64,000 nt of DNA from CAJQGY01 sp964523375 (GCA_964523375.1 CAZFYG010000003.1:41696-105695); one strand, 5' to 3'; positions 27,979 to 37,269 are shown, counted from the first letter of the stretch. Notes: generated by a model from the letters alone, not told the origin. Program-made: numbers and translations.

Positions 27979-29439
27979 ATGTATAAAACATTATTTAATA
28001 ATTTATGGAAGGCAACAACAGCTTATATGGTTGGGACCTTTGCATTAATTCAATTTGCCAGCGTTTCATTTACATATTTTGATCTAGAAGCATCTATAGG
28101 CTTTACAAATACAGAGCTAATGAAAATTTTATATGCTGTCCTAGCAATTGGATTTCCATCTACTCTTGCCTTAGTTTTCTTCTTTAAAAGAGGTGTAATA
28201 GATAATGATGAAGTTTACTCACATAATCCATTGTCAGATAATAAAAAAATTGGTGCATATAAACAAAAAATAGCTGTAATACCATTTACAAATTTAAATA
28301 AAGATGATGATGGCTCTTTCCTTGTTGATGGAATTGTTGAAGATTTAATAACAGAGTTCTCAATGATTAAAGAAATAGAGATACTTTCTAGACAGACTTG
28401 TTTTGATTATAGAGATAAAAATTATGATATTGACAAATTCAAAAAAGATTTTGATTTAGATTATCTAGTTTCTGGAAGTATAAGAATCTTAGATAACAGG
28501 CTTAGAGTTTCAGTTGAGCTGTCAGAAACAATTGAAGGTAATGTAATTTGGTCTAATAAATACGATAGAGTTAAAGAAGATATATTTGATATACAAGACG
28601 AAATTGTTAGAAAAATAGTTATCTCCTTAATTGGTGAAATTGAATTTTCAAGTTTAGAGAGGTCGAAAAGAAAACCAACAGAAAACATTACATCCTATGA
28701 GTATCTTCTTAAAGGAAAAGATCTTCATCACAAATTTAATAAAGAAGCCAATGAAGAGGCTCTAATTGCGTTAGATGCATCAATTATTGCCGATAAATCA
28801 AATTCACAAGCATATGCTTGGAAGGCCTGTGCTTTAGGTCAGGCTTACGGCAGAGGATATATACCGATTAGTGATGAGTTATATAAATCAATCATGGAAA
28901 ATATAAATAAAGCTGTTGAACTAAACAATAATGATTTTGAAGCTCATAGGATGCTTGCAGAAGTTCATCTCTCTCTTCATGATTTTGATAAAGCCCTTCT
29001 TCATGGAACTAAGGCATTTCAACTAAACCCAAATGATCCTAGAGTTACCTCTGTATATGGTGAAATATTAGTTAGAGTAAAAAAAATACCAGAAGGATTA
29101 GATATGTTAGAGAAAGCATACGAACTGGATCCTGTTCCTCAGGGACAATCTACGTCTGATAAGAGAATTAGTGCACTTATAACTGGATATTATTTATCAA
29201 ATAACTTAGAACGATGCATTGAATTGTTTAAATCAATAACTGACATAGATTTTAGATCATGGTTAATGGTTTTAGATATAAACATAAACCATGAGAATAA
29301 AAATCTAGATTCAATAAAGATGCATTCAAATAAATTTAAAGAAATTGATTACAACCTAGAAATCGATAGATTTCATTTAAATGATAAAATTCTTAAGGAT
29401 TCATTAATTAAGAGAGCTAAAGAAGAGCTCTTTGCATAA
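27979..29439 (+). CDS. membrane-anchored TolB-like/TPR protein, first copy
   Basis: The 486-residue protein has two N-terminal membrane segments (about 14-34 and 46-69) ending in the family-typical GFPSTLALVFFFKR. A TolB-like domain (about 90-230, with IAVIPFTNLN, FLVDGIVEDLITE and VSGSIR) follows, then TPR-like helical repeats to the C-terminus. This arrangement is common in COG5616 proteins, where it is often joined to an adenylate cyclase or winged-helix domain; neither is present here. The next gene is a paralogue. Role in signalling or protein interaction is likely, but not known. Confidence 0.8.
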   Translation: MYKTLFNNLWKATTAYMVGTFALIQFASVSFTYFDLEASIGFTNTELMKILYAVLAIGFPSTLALVFFFKRGVIDNDEVYSHNPLSDNKKIGAYKQKIAVIPFTNLNKDDDGSFLVDGIVEDLITEFSMIKEIEILSRQTCFDYRDKNYDIDKFKKDFDLDYLVSGSIRILDNRLRVSVELSETIEGNVIWSNKYDRVKEDIFDIQDEIVRKIVISLIGEIEFSSLERSKRKPTENITSYEYLLKGKDLHHKFNKEANEEALIALDASIIADKSNSQAYAWKACALGQAYGRGYIPISDELYKSIMENINKAVELNNNDFEAHRMLAEVHLSLHDFDKALLHGTKAFQLNPNDPRVTSVYGEILVRVKKIPEGLDMLEKAYELDPVPQGQSTSDKRISALITGYYLSNNLERCIELFKSITDIDFRSWLMVLDININHENKNLDSIKMHSNKFKEIDYNLEIDRFHLNDKILKDSLIKRAKEELFA

Positions 29440-29483
29440 TAAAAAAGTTTTTCAAATTAAAGTAATTTGTTTATTATATTATT

Positions 29484-30974
29484 ATGAGTAAAGCAAAAAT
29501 GGCATCTTCATTTTTAAAGATAAAATTTCATAACATCGGCTCTGTTTTATTTAAAACTGCTGGAACTTATGTGGTGTCAGGATTTGCTTTAATCCAACTA
29601 TCTAGTATTGTGGTTGATAATATTTCCACTGAAGAACTTCTTGGGATTGCTTCAGAATCATTCATGCAATTACTATTTATAGTTATTATTTTAGGCTTTC
29701 CGCTCTCTTTAATATTAGCTTTTATATTTAAAAGAAAGAGCATTAGCAATGAAACTCTTAAAGATTACGAATCACTAAAAAAAATAATCACTAATAAAAA
29801 ACCGAAGGTTGGACTCATCCCCTTTGAAAATTTAAATGATGATTCAGATGGTGCTTTTCTTGTAGATGGCATAGTTGAGGATCTAATAACTGAACTTTCG
29901 ATGGTAAAAGAGATTTCTGTAGCAACAAGAAAGACATGCTTTGGGTTTAAGAATAAAGACTATACAACCGAGGCATTTAAAGAAGAATGGGGTTTTGACT
30001 ACGTTGTCTCAGGAAGTATTAGGTCATCGAATGATAAATTACGAATATCAGTTGAATTAAGTGATATGGACAATGACGAAGTTATTTGGAGCAATAAATA
30101 CGATAAATTCAAAACAGATATCTTCTCTTTACAAGATGAAATTGTAACGCAAATAATATTTTCTATAATTGGTGAAATTGAGATCACTAGTTTAAAAAGA
30201 GCGCACAGAAAACCAACAGAAAGTATGACATCCTATGAATACACTCTCCAAGGTAGAGCGCTTAATCAAAAATTTGAGAAAGAAGCTAATGCAGAAGCTA
30301 TAAAGATGCTAGATGCAGCCATTGAAGCAGATGAACTAAACCCCCTTCCTCACTCATGGAAAGCATGTACACTAGGTCAGTCAATGTTTCTAGGTTTTAA
30401 GGAAAGAGATGAAGTGATGCCTGCAATGCTTGAATCGCTTAGTAAAGCAAATGAGTTAAATGATAATGATTGGAATACCAATAGAATACTAGCTGAAGCT
30501 AGCCTTACTATGAATAATTTTGAACAAACAAAGCTTTATGCAACAAAGGCCTATAGGGCAAATCCAAATAACCCCCATGTACTATCAATATACGGAGAAT
30601 CCTTGTTAAGAAATGGAGATATAGAAACTGCAATAAAAATATTTGAAAAAATGCATGAGCTTGAACCTATTGTTGCAGCTGATTTAAACTCAGATAGACC
30701 AATCCAGGCCAAACTATTTGCATATTATTCAGATGGAAATCTAGCTAAATGCAAAGAGCTACTCTCCTTATTAGAAGATTTTAGTACCAAAACATGGATT
30801 TCATTATTAGATTTACATGTTAAAAATAACGAAAGTTATAAAGAAGAGTTGTGGTATTCCAAAGGTTTAAATAAGTTCAAAGATATAAACTGGGATGACG
30901 AAATAAAGACTTATCACTTAAGCGATAAAAATATGATAGAGAGTTTAACAAAGACAACTACCTTATTCGCTTAA
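29484..30974 (+). CDS. membrane-anchored TolB-like/TPR protein, second copy
   Basis: The 496-residue protein is a clear paralogue of the preceding one, with the same order: membrane segments near 27-45 and 62-85, TolB-like domain with VGLIPFENLN, FLVDGIVEDLITE and VSGSIR, then TPR-like repeats. Shared segments such as SNKYD, QDEIV, IIGEIE and RKPTE show a tandem duplication followed by divergence. It begins 44 bases after the first copy and is probably co-transcribed. The S9 peptidase gene follows after 21 bases. Confidence 0.8.
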   Translation: MSKAKMASSFLKIKFHNIGSVLFKTAGTYVVSGFALIQLSSIVVDNISTEELLGIASESFMQLLFIVIILGFPLSLILAFIFKRKSISNETLKDYESLKKIITNKKPKVGLIPFENLNDDSDGAFLVDGIVEDLITELSMVKEISVATRKTCFGFKNKDYTTEAFKEEWGFDYVVSGSIRSSNDKLRISVELSDMDNDEVIWSNKYDKFKTDIFSLQDEIVTQIIFSIIGEIEITSLKRAHRKPTESMTSYEYTLQGRALNQKFEKEANAEAIKMLDAAIEADELNPLPHSWKACTLGQSMFLGFKERDEVMPAMLESLSKANELNDNDWNTNRILAEASLTMNNFEQTKLYATKAYRANPNNPHVLSIYGESLLRNGDIETAIKIFEKMHELEPIVAADLNSDRPIQAKLFAYYSDGNLAKCKELLSLLEDFSTKTWISLLDLHVKNNESYKEELWYSKGLNKFKDINWDDEIKTYHLSDKNMIESLTKTTTLFA

Positions 30975-30995
30975 TACTAAAAGAATACAACCAAA

Positions 30996-33086
30996 ATGAA
31001 GAAAGCCTTTTTATTACTAATATTAATTAATACATCCTGTACAACCATGATAGAAAATAAACCCGAAGCAAAAAAAATACCATTTAATCTTACAGCTCAT
31101 AATGATACAAGAATTGATAATTATTATTGGCTTAGAGATGACAGTAGATCAGATGTTGAAATGCTTAACTATCTAAAAGAAGAAAATCATTACAAAGCTA
31201 AATGGTTTGCAGAAAACAAACCTTATACCGCTGAGTTAATAGAAAAATATGTTAGTCAGCTACCAAAAGAAGAAGTGTCGCATCCAAGAATAAATGGTGA
31301 TTTTAAATACTTCACAAAAATTAATAATAATGAACAGCTAAAACGCATATATAGATCATCAAATCAAAATGAAGAACTTTTGTATGATCCAAATATAAAA
31401 CTGCAAAATCAAGAATACTATGATATTTATGGAATTTTTCCATCTAATGACAATGAATTAATTGCTCTAAGTGAAGACAATAATGGTAGACGAGTATATT
31501 CAATTAAATTCTTAGAGCCTCTTAGTAAAACCTTTAATGAACAGGTTATTGAAGGTACTAGTGGCAAGGTTGTTTGGTCAAAAAATAATAATTACATATA
31601 TTATATAAAAAAAGATAAAACTACATTAATTGCAAATTCTGTTTATAGGCATAAAGTAGGCTCTAATATAAATGACGACACTTTGCTTTATAAGGAAACT
31701 GATGAATCATTTGAGCTTACTTTATCTAAATCAAGTGATAAAAATCTTCTTTATATAAATATAAATGCTACAGATAATAATGAAATAAGAATTTTAAATT
31801 TAGACACTCCTCTTGCTTCACCAGAAATTTTTATAACTAGAGAAACAGATCATTTATATTATCTTGAGCATACTGGTGACAATAGTTTTCTTGTTTTAAG
31901 CAATAAAAATGCACCTAACTTCAAAGTATTAAAATCAATATCTGTTAATAATAGAGATATAGATTCAATGGAAACTGTTGTTGCACACTCCAATGATATA
32001 TACATTAATAATATTCTTTTAATAAAAAACACTTTGATTCAGGAAGTAAGAGCTAATGGTCTTCCTGAACTTTATTTATATAATCTAACTTCAGAGAAAA
32101 CAACTCATTTACCTTTTGAGGACAATGCTTATGATGTTTGGATTGATCAAATCCATTCTGATACCAAAAACCTTTTTTATAATTACACCAGCCTTTTAAG
32201 ACCACAGGTTATATATAAATTAAATCTAGATGATTTTAAATCTGAGTTAGTTTGGGAGAAAGAGATAGTTGGATTCAAAAGAGATACCTATGAAGATAAT
32301 AGGTTTTTTATAACAGCTAGAGATGGTGAACAAATACCAGTTATAACTGTTTCAAAAAAAGGAATAGATCCTAAAAAATCACCTATTTTATTTTATGGCT
32401 ATGGATCTTATGGAATAAATATTGATGCTACATTTAGACAATCAATAATACCCTTGCTTGATAAAGGTTTTATTTTTTCAATTATCAATATCAGGGGTGG
32501 CGGTGAAATGGGTAAAAGCTGGTATGAAGACGGTAGGATGATGAATAAAATGAACACCTTCTTTGATTTTAATGACTCAGTTAAAGCTGTATTGAATAAA
32601 GGTATTGGTGATCCTAAAAATGTATTTGCCAGAGGTGGCAGCGCTGGTGGCTTGTTAATGGGAGCTATTATAAATCTTGAACCCGAACTCTATAAGGGGA
32701 TTTTATCAGGTGTTCCATTTGTAGATGTTTTAACAACAATGTCAGACGCATCCATACCCTTAACCACATTTGAGTACGGTGAATGGGGAAACCCTGATGT
32801 AAAAGAGCATTATGAATACATGAAACAATATTCCCCATATGACAATATTGATTATAAGAACTACCCCGCTATCTTTATCACATCAAGCCTGTATGACTCA
32901 CAAGTTCAATATTTTGAACCAGCTAAATATATAGCAAAAATTAGAGATTTTAATCAATCAAATAATCCTATTTTAATGGATATGAACCTTATAGGTGGGC
33001 ATGGTGGCATGAGTGGTCAAATCAATCAATTTAATGAGATTGCTGAAGAATTCAACTTTATTTTAAATTTATCGGAACAAGATTAA
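30996..33086 (+). CDS. prolyl oligopeptidase family (S9A) peptidase, oligopeptidase B-like
   Basis: The 696-residue protein has an N-terminal hydrophobic segment ending in a cysteine (C15, INTSC), an imperfect lipobox, so it is exported and possibly lipid-anchored. A seven-bladed propeller (about 80-400) precedes the alpha/beta hydrolase domain. The catalytic triad can be placed at S549 (GGSAGG), D634 and H669 (GGHGG). Family members cut short peptides after proline or basic residues. The stop shares TTAA with the convergent transporter gene. Confidence 0.9.
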   Translation: MKKAFLLLILINTSCTTMIENKPEAKKIPFNLTAHNDTRIDNYYWLRDDSRSDVEMLNYLKEENHYKAKWFAENKPYTAELIEKYVSQLPKEEVSHPRINGDFKYFTKINNNEQLKRIYRSSNQNEELLYDPNIKLQNQEYYDIYGIFPSNDNELIALSEDNNGRRVYSIKFLEPLSKTFNEQVIEGTSGKVVWSKNNNYIYYIKKDKTTLIANSVYRHKVGSNINDDTLLYKETDESFELTLSKSSDKNLLYININATDNNEIRILNLDTPLASPEIFITRETDHLYYLEHTGDNSFLVLSNKNAPNFKVLKSISVNNRDIDSMETVVAHSNDIYINNILLIKNTLIQEVRANGLPELYLYNLTSEKTTHLPFEDNAYDVWIDQIHSDTKNLFYNYTSLLRPQVIYKLNLDDFKSELVWEKEIVGFKRDTYEDNRFFITARDGEQIPVITVSKKGIDPKKSPILFYGYGSYGINIDATFRQSIIPLLDKGFIFSIINIRGGGEMGKSWYEDGRMMNKMNTFFDFNDSVKAVLNKGIGDPKNVFARGGSAGGLLMGAIINLEPELYKGILSGVPFVDVLTTMSDASIPLTTFEYGEWGNPDVKEHYEYMKQYSPYDNIDYKNYPAIFITSSLYDSQVQYFEPAKYIAKIRDFNQSNNPILMDMNLIGGHGGMSGQINQFNEIAEEFNFILNLSEQD

Positions 33087-33991
33087 CTGTATATAACAAT
33101 AAGGTATGCAGTTGGTAATGCGATCAACCATAAGGCTAAACCAAAAACAAAAGGTTTAAATGATAAACTTTTAAAATCAATTGAAGAGGTTTGCGTTCCA
33201 ATACAAAACAGACCAGTAATTAAAAAAATTTTACTGATGTCTCTAAGCAACAATTCTATTTGAATTGACATTTGGCTATAAGAGTTAATCAGAACAGCTA
33301 CAATAAAAAAGAAAACGAACTTAGGATATTTAGACTTAGATTCATCATTCTTATAAATAAAATTTAATAAAATTATTAAAGGTATAAGCCATAGTGTTCT
33401 TGCCATCTTTAGCGTTGCTGCAACTTCAACAGATTCTGGGCTATATCCTAAGGCTGTCCCAATCACAGATGATGTGTCATGAACTGCTAACGCAACAAAT
33501 GAACCAAATTCAACTTCTGTAAGAGATAAGGCTGAGCCTATATAAGGAAATGATATAAGGGCAATAATATTGAATATGAATATTGTTGTTAAGGCTATCA
33601 CTAATTCATGAGGTTTTGCTTTTATAATGGGTGCAACTGCTGCAATGGCAGTAGCGCCGCATATAGCAGCTCCAGATGATATTAAAATAGAAAGGGTCTT
33701 ATCTAAACTAAATATTCTAGATATTAGAAGCCCTCCGAAGAAAGATAAAAAGACAAATAAAGTTATCCAGCTTAAGTAGTTCTCACCTGTTTCATATACA
33801 GAACCCAATCCAATTGTTAGGCCTAAAATAACAATGCCAATTTGCAAAGGTATAGTTGATACTCTTCTAGTTATAAAATCTATTTCAGGTTTATAGAAAA
33901 AAGAAAATGCCACTCCTAAACAAACTGAAAAGGCGGCGTTACCAATAATTAATGCTGAAGCAAGAAATGAAATTGAAATTAAATATATCAA
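33083..33991 (-). CDS. YeiH/UPF0324 family putative sulfate exporter
   Basis: The 302-residue membrane protein has about nine hydrophobic segments and the family landmarks GAAICGATAIAAVAPIIKAK, AVHDTSSVIGTALGYSPE and MARTLWLIPL. Database names for the family, putative sulfate exporter, come from weak experimental support. It is slightly shorter than E. coli YeiH (349), mostly at the N-terminus. It starts 29 bases after the nitronate monooxygenase stop on the same strand, so the two form a likely operon. Confidence 0.85.
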   Translation of the reverse strand: MIYLISISFLASALIIGNAAFSVCLGVAFSFFYKPEIDFITRRVSTIPLQIGIVILGLTIGLGSVYETGENYLSWITLFVFLSFFGGLLISRIFSLDKTLSILISSGAAICGATAIAAVAPIIKAKPHELVIALTTIFIFNIIALISFPYIGSALSLTEVEFGSFVALAVHDTSSVIGTALGYSPESVEVAATLKMARTLWLIPLIILLNFIYKNDESKSKYPKFVFFFIVAVLINSYSQMSIQIELLLRDISKIFLITGLFCIGTQTSSIDFKSLSFKPFVFGLALWLIALPTAYLIVIYS

Positions 33992-34020
33992 GAAAAGTAT
34001 TTAATATTTAAATAGATCAT

Positions 34021-34941
34021 TCAGGTTATAGGCTTTAAATTTGAACAAACACGATTGTATTCATTTATAGTATCTTCAATAATTTCTTTAACAGGTTTAA
34101 TTTCAGATATTAGGCCAACAGATTGTCCTGATAATGCTGGAGCTGCATTCATGTCACCATCAAAATATAGATTTTTAATATTCATTAATGCAGACATGTC
34201 CATTTTCCCATCTTCATTTATTTTATTAGTTAAATCTGTTTTCAGCGCCCTAATAACTGGTTTAGATTTTTTATTAAGAACTAGAGTTCCATCAATAGGA
34301 GAGTCAATAATAGAGTTCTTAAAATTATTATGTACAGGTGATTCAAGGCTAGATACAAATCTTGTTCCCATCTGTATTCCATCTGCGCCAGCCGCTATAG
34401 CCGAAGCCATACCAATACCATCCACAATCCCACCGGCTGCTATTAATGGGATATCTATTTGTTTTTTTATTGCTTGTATTAAAACTGTTAAGCCAACTTC
34501 TACAGGGCTCTTAAAGCCCCCTCCTTCAGTTCCTTCTACAACCAACCCATCAACCCCTGCGTTATATGCTTTTAATGCTCCATCAAGGCTTGGAACGGCA
34601 TGATAAACAACGATACCAGCATCTTTCAGCACTTTTACATATTTAGTTGGATCACCTGCTGAGGTTGTTACAAACTTTACTCCATGCTCAACACAAAAAT
34701 TTACCATTGAATCATCCTTAAGGAAAAGAAGAGGGAGATTCACACCAAAGGGCTTATCAGTGAGAGACGACATTTTAGCTATCTCATTTTTACAAATATC
34801 AACTTCACCAGAGGATGTTTCAATAATACCAAGGCCTCCAGCATTGCAAACAGCAGAAGCTAATTTACTTCTTGCAATCCATCCCATTGGAGCCTGAATA
34901 ATTGGGTATTTGACACCAGAGTGTTCTAGAAATTTATTCAT
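34021..34941 (-). CDS. nitronate monooxygenase family flavoprotein
   Basis: The 306-residue TIM-barrel FMN protein opens with the family signature YPIIQAPMGWIA and has GLGIIETSSG, VVEGTEGGGF and AAGGIVDGIGMASAIAAGADG. These match nitronate monooxygenase (formerly 2-nitropropane dioxygenase); FabK enoyl reductases share the fold and cannot be fully excluded. Many genomic homologues probably detoxify nitronates such as propionate 3-nitronate. It lies upstream of the YeiH-like gene and 85 bases downstream of the unknown membrane-anchored gene. Confidence 0.85.
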   Translation of the reverse strand: MNKFLEHSGVKYPIIQAPMGWIARSKLASAVCNAGGLGIIETSSGEVDICKNEIAKMSSLTDKPFGVNLPLLFLKDDSMVNFCVEHGVKFVTTSAGDPTKYVKVLKDAGIVVYHAVPSLDGALKAYNAGVDGLVVEGTEGGGFKSPVEVGLTVLIQAIKKQIDIPLIAAGGIVDGIGMASAIAAGADGIQMGTRFVSSLESPVHNNFKNSIIDSPIDGTLVLNKKSKPVIRALKTDLTNKINEDGKMDMSALMNIKNLYFDGDMNAAPALSGQSVGLISEIKPVKEIIEDTINEYNRVCSNLKPIT

Positions 34942-35026
34942 TTTATATATATTTAAATTAACAATTTATTTTAACTAAGCTATTTGTTGGAGTAAAACTA
35001 TAAATTTGCACAGTAGATGAGTTTAA

Positions 35027-35548
35027 TTACCTTATACTTTTAGAAAAACCTGTATAGTCTGTCTCAGATCTTTTATAGTCAAGTTCACTACCTTCACCAT
35101 AAATCTCTCTTTCAAACCATTCTATAAACTCTTGATCTCTAGTTATTTTCCAGAAATCCCAAACAGTCCTTGCTAAAGGAGTTTTAAATGTACCTAGCTT
35201 CAATGCGTTCATTCGCGTTTCTAGATGTTTATTATTAACAAAATTGTCCTGAACCTTTTCATAAACGTCAAAAATATCAACCAAAGTTGTAATTAAGAAC
35301 ATTGAGACTCTAACTCTTTCCTCATCGCTCAAATCTCCAGACCAATCTTTAGACAAGAAAGCACTAAACTCACCGTCTTTTGAGGAAGCAAAGTACCTAT
35401 CATACTGCCTTTGAGTTAGAGAATGGCCAAATTGAGCTTTTGTAATTTGATTTTGTTGATGAATTTGAATTGCAAGATAAACAACTGAAACAACAACTCC
35501 CATAGCTGCAATGATTTGAACAATTAAAACAATAGAATCATTAGTCAT
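35027..35548 (-). CDS. membrane-anchored protein of unknown function
   Basis: I do not recognise this 173-residue protein. One membrane helix lies at about residues 5-27 (IVLIVQIIAAMGVVVSVVYL), followed by a mostly helical, charged domain with many Trp, Phe and acidic residues. It begins 6 bases after the sulfotransferase-like gene and is the last gene of a three-gene unit with the class IV aminotransferase. Similar short proteins occur in marine bacteria, but I cannot name a family. Confidence 0.75.
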   Translation of the reverse strand: MTNDSIVLIVQIIAAMGVVVSVVYLAIQIHQQNQITKAQFGHSLTQRQYDRYFASSKDGEFSAFLSKDWSGDLSDEERVRVSMFLITTLVDIFDVYEKVQDNFVNNKHLETRMNALKLGTFKTPLARTVWDFWKITRDQEFIEWFEREIYGEGSELDYKRSETDYTGFSKSIR

Positions 35549-35554
35549 AGGAAG

Positions 35555-36280
35555 TTACTCAATAATATATTTAATCATATCATTATAATAAGGTCTCAAT
35601 TGATCAGACAAGGCTCTAGCTTTGTCTGAAAGAGGTTTTTGACTACTAAACCCCCCTGTTACAAAGCCTGTAGATGTCATTACAGATGGGTACCAGTGTT
35701 TTGCCCATATACCATCGTAATCTTTGATACCAGAGGTCCACTTAAGCATTTTTGAATCCCATGGAATACCAATTTTTAAACAAAGCTTCCTAAGTTCGCT
35801 CTCTGGATCTTTTAATACCAAAGATGTGTCTATAACAGGACATGCTGCTCCAGCTTTATCAGAAATAATATTAAAAATTTTATGTTGTTGAATAAATCCA
35901 AAGTCCTCAAGCTTACCATCTGGCCATTTAGCAAGAAAACTAGCTACAACTAAATCCGGGTCTCGTAATAAAAAACAATTTATAGAATTAGTAACCCAAT
36001 CCAAAGAATCATAATTGAATATATGTTGTGACATATGCTTATGATAACTATAGCCACTCTCCTCTTCAGTGGAGCAGATTTGCTCTACTGATTTATATGA
36101 TGTATTCATTGTTGAAATAATTTCATCTATCATCGGATGATTTTTATTTGTTTTTTTTAGATAAGCCCCGTAAAAAGGCTCATCCGTAACAGATGTAACA
36201 TCAGACCTATTTCCAAAACTTCTCATCATTGCAGTTGATAAGTTTCTAGGCCCTGACCACATGGCAATGATATTTTTCAT
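35555..36280 (-). CDS. sulfotransferase-like P-loop protein
   Basis: The 241-residue protein opens with WSGPRNLSTAMMRSF (residues 8-22), which resembles the PAPS-binding loop of sulfotransferases and sits at the expected N-terminal place. CFLLRDPDLVVASF resembles the 3'-phosphate-binding segment. It has no signal peptide. The nearest relatives I recall are annotated sulfotransferase family or the N-terminal part of BCAT-like eukaryotic proteins. Because the aminotransferase gene is 5 bases upstream, the pair probably acts together. Whether it transfers sulfate is not shown; it could use another nucleotide. Confidence 0.75.
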   Translation of the reverse strand: MKNIIAMWSGPRNLSTAMMRSFGNRSDVTSVTDEPFYGAYLKKTNKNHPMIDEIISTMNTSYKSVEQICSTEEESGYSYHKHMSQHIFNYDSLDWVTNSINCFLLRDPDLVVASFLAKWPDGKLEDFGFIQQHKIFNIISDKAGAACPVIDTSLVLKDPESELRKLCLKIGIPWDSKMLKWTSGIKDYDGIWAKHWYPSVMTSTGFVTGGFSSQKPLSDKARALSDQLRPYYNDMIKYIIE

Positions 36281-36285
36281 AGTTT

Positions 36286-37170
36286 CTAGAGGTTGAGATA
36301 GAGTTTCTTGAGACGTATATTCATGGGACCTGGTTGATCTGAGTTACCTATAGACCTTCCATCAATATTAATAACGTGTCTCAATGAACCAAGCGTACCA
36401 GTAATAAAAGCCTCATCCGCTGAGTAAACGTCAACAAGGGAAAAATTCTTCTCATAAACAGGTATATTATTTTCTTTACATACATGAATTACTTTTTTTC
36501 TAGTTATTCCATTCATACAATAATCACCCGAGCTCGTAAAGACCTCACCATTTTTTATAATAAAAAAATTACATGAATTAGTAGTATTTACAAAACCATG
36601 AGGATCAAGCATCAATGCCTCATCGGCTCCCATTTTTTTTGCTTGAATGCAGGCAAGTATACAATTTAATTTAGAATGGCTATTTAACTTTGGGTCCTGA
36701 CTCATTGGCAAGCCTCTAACCTGAGGGACTGTGGCTAATTTAATACCATCATTGGATTTTGCATCATCAGAATGCTCCAAGATAATAACCAAACTAGGAC
36801 CATCTTTTGACAAATCAGGTTGCTGAAAAGGCTTTACTTTTTCACCTCTCGTAACCATAAGTCTTGCATGCGCATTATCAACCATTTTGTTTGCTACTCT
36901 AGTTTCCTCTAAGGCACCAATAACTTCACTTTTTGACATTGATAGGTTTATATCTATTGCTTTTAGACCCTCAAACAAACGATCAATGTGTTCATCTAAA
37001 AAAATCCAATTACCATCAACAAGCCTTAACCCCTCCCATATACCATCACCCATTAAGAAACCGCTATCATAAACAGATATTTTTGCATCTTGTCTTTTAT
37101 ACAAAGAACCATTTATGTAAATTAAGATGTCTTTATTTTTATTTAAATGTGATTGGATGTGATTAGCCAT
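36286..37170 (-). CDS. class IV aminotransferase (BCAT/D-amino acid aminotransferase fold)
   Basis: The 294-residue PLP enzyme has the fold type IV landmarks: SVYDSGFLMGDGIWEGLR at the N-terminus, the Schiff-base lysine K167 (in HSKLNC), NSCNFFII and a C-terminal TGTLGSLRHV. It is more like a branched-chain or D-amino acid aminotransferase than aminodeoxychorismate lyase. K167 lies at the expected position relative to E. coli IlvE. A good promoter precedes it. Its 5-base spacing to the sulfotransferase-like gene implies a joint pathway; the amino donor and acceptor are unknown. Confidence 0.83.
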   Translation of the reverse strand: MANHIQSHLNKNKDILIYINGSLYKRQDAKISVYDSGFLMGDGIWEGLRLVDGNWIFLDEHIDRLFEGLKAIDINLSMSKSEVIGALEETRVANKMVDNAHARLMVTRGEKVKPFQQPDLSKDGPSLVIILEHSDDAKSNDGIKLATVPQVRGLPMSQDPKLNSHSKLNCILACIQAKKMGADEALMLDPHGFVNTTNSCNFFIIKNGEVFTSSGDYCMNGITRKKVIHVCKENNIPVYEKNFSLVDVYSADEAFITGTLGSLRHVINIDGRSIGNSDQPGPMNIRLKKLYLNL

Positions 37171-37197
37171 TTTTAAAACAGTTATTAGTTAATACTT

Positions 37198-37226
37198 ATT
37201 ACATCTTTTGCTAACGGTCTAGTCAA
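37198..37226 (-). promoter_or_regulatory. sigma70-type promoter of the aminotransferase operon
   Basis: On the minus strand TTGACT (37226-37221) and TGTAAT (37203-37198) are separated by exactly 17 bases. Transcription would start near 37191, about 20 bases before the ATG at 37170. It is among the best promoter matches in the window. Confidence 0.6.
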
Positions 37227-37269
37227 CATAAATTAGTAAAAATTATTTGTAATATGCTTTAATTAAAAA

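Noticed and set aside
34055..34603. A 182-codon plus-strand open frame opposite the nitronate monooxygenase gene.
   Set aside because: The opposite strand encodes a clear TIM-barrel flavoprotein. The frame is a shadow with no family features.
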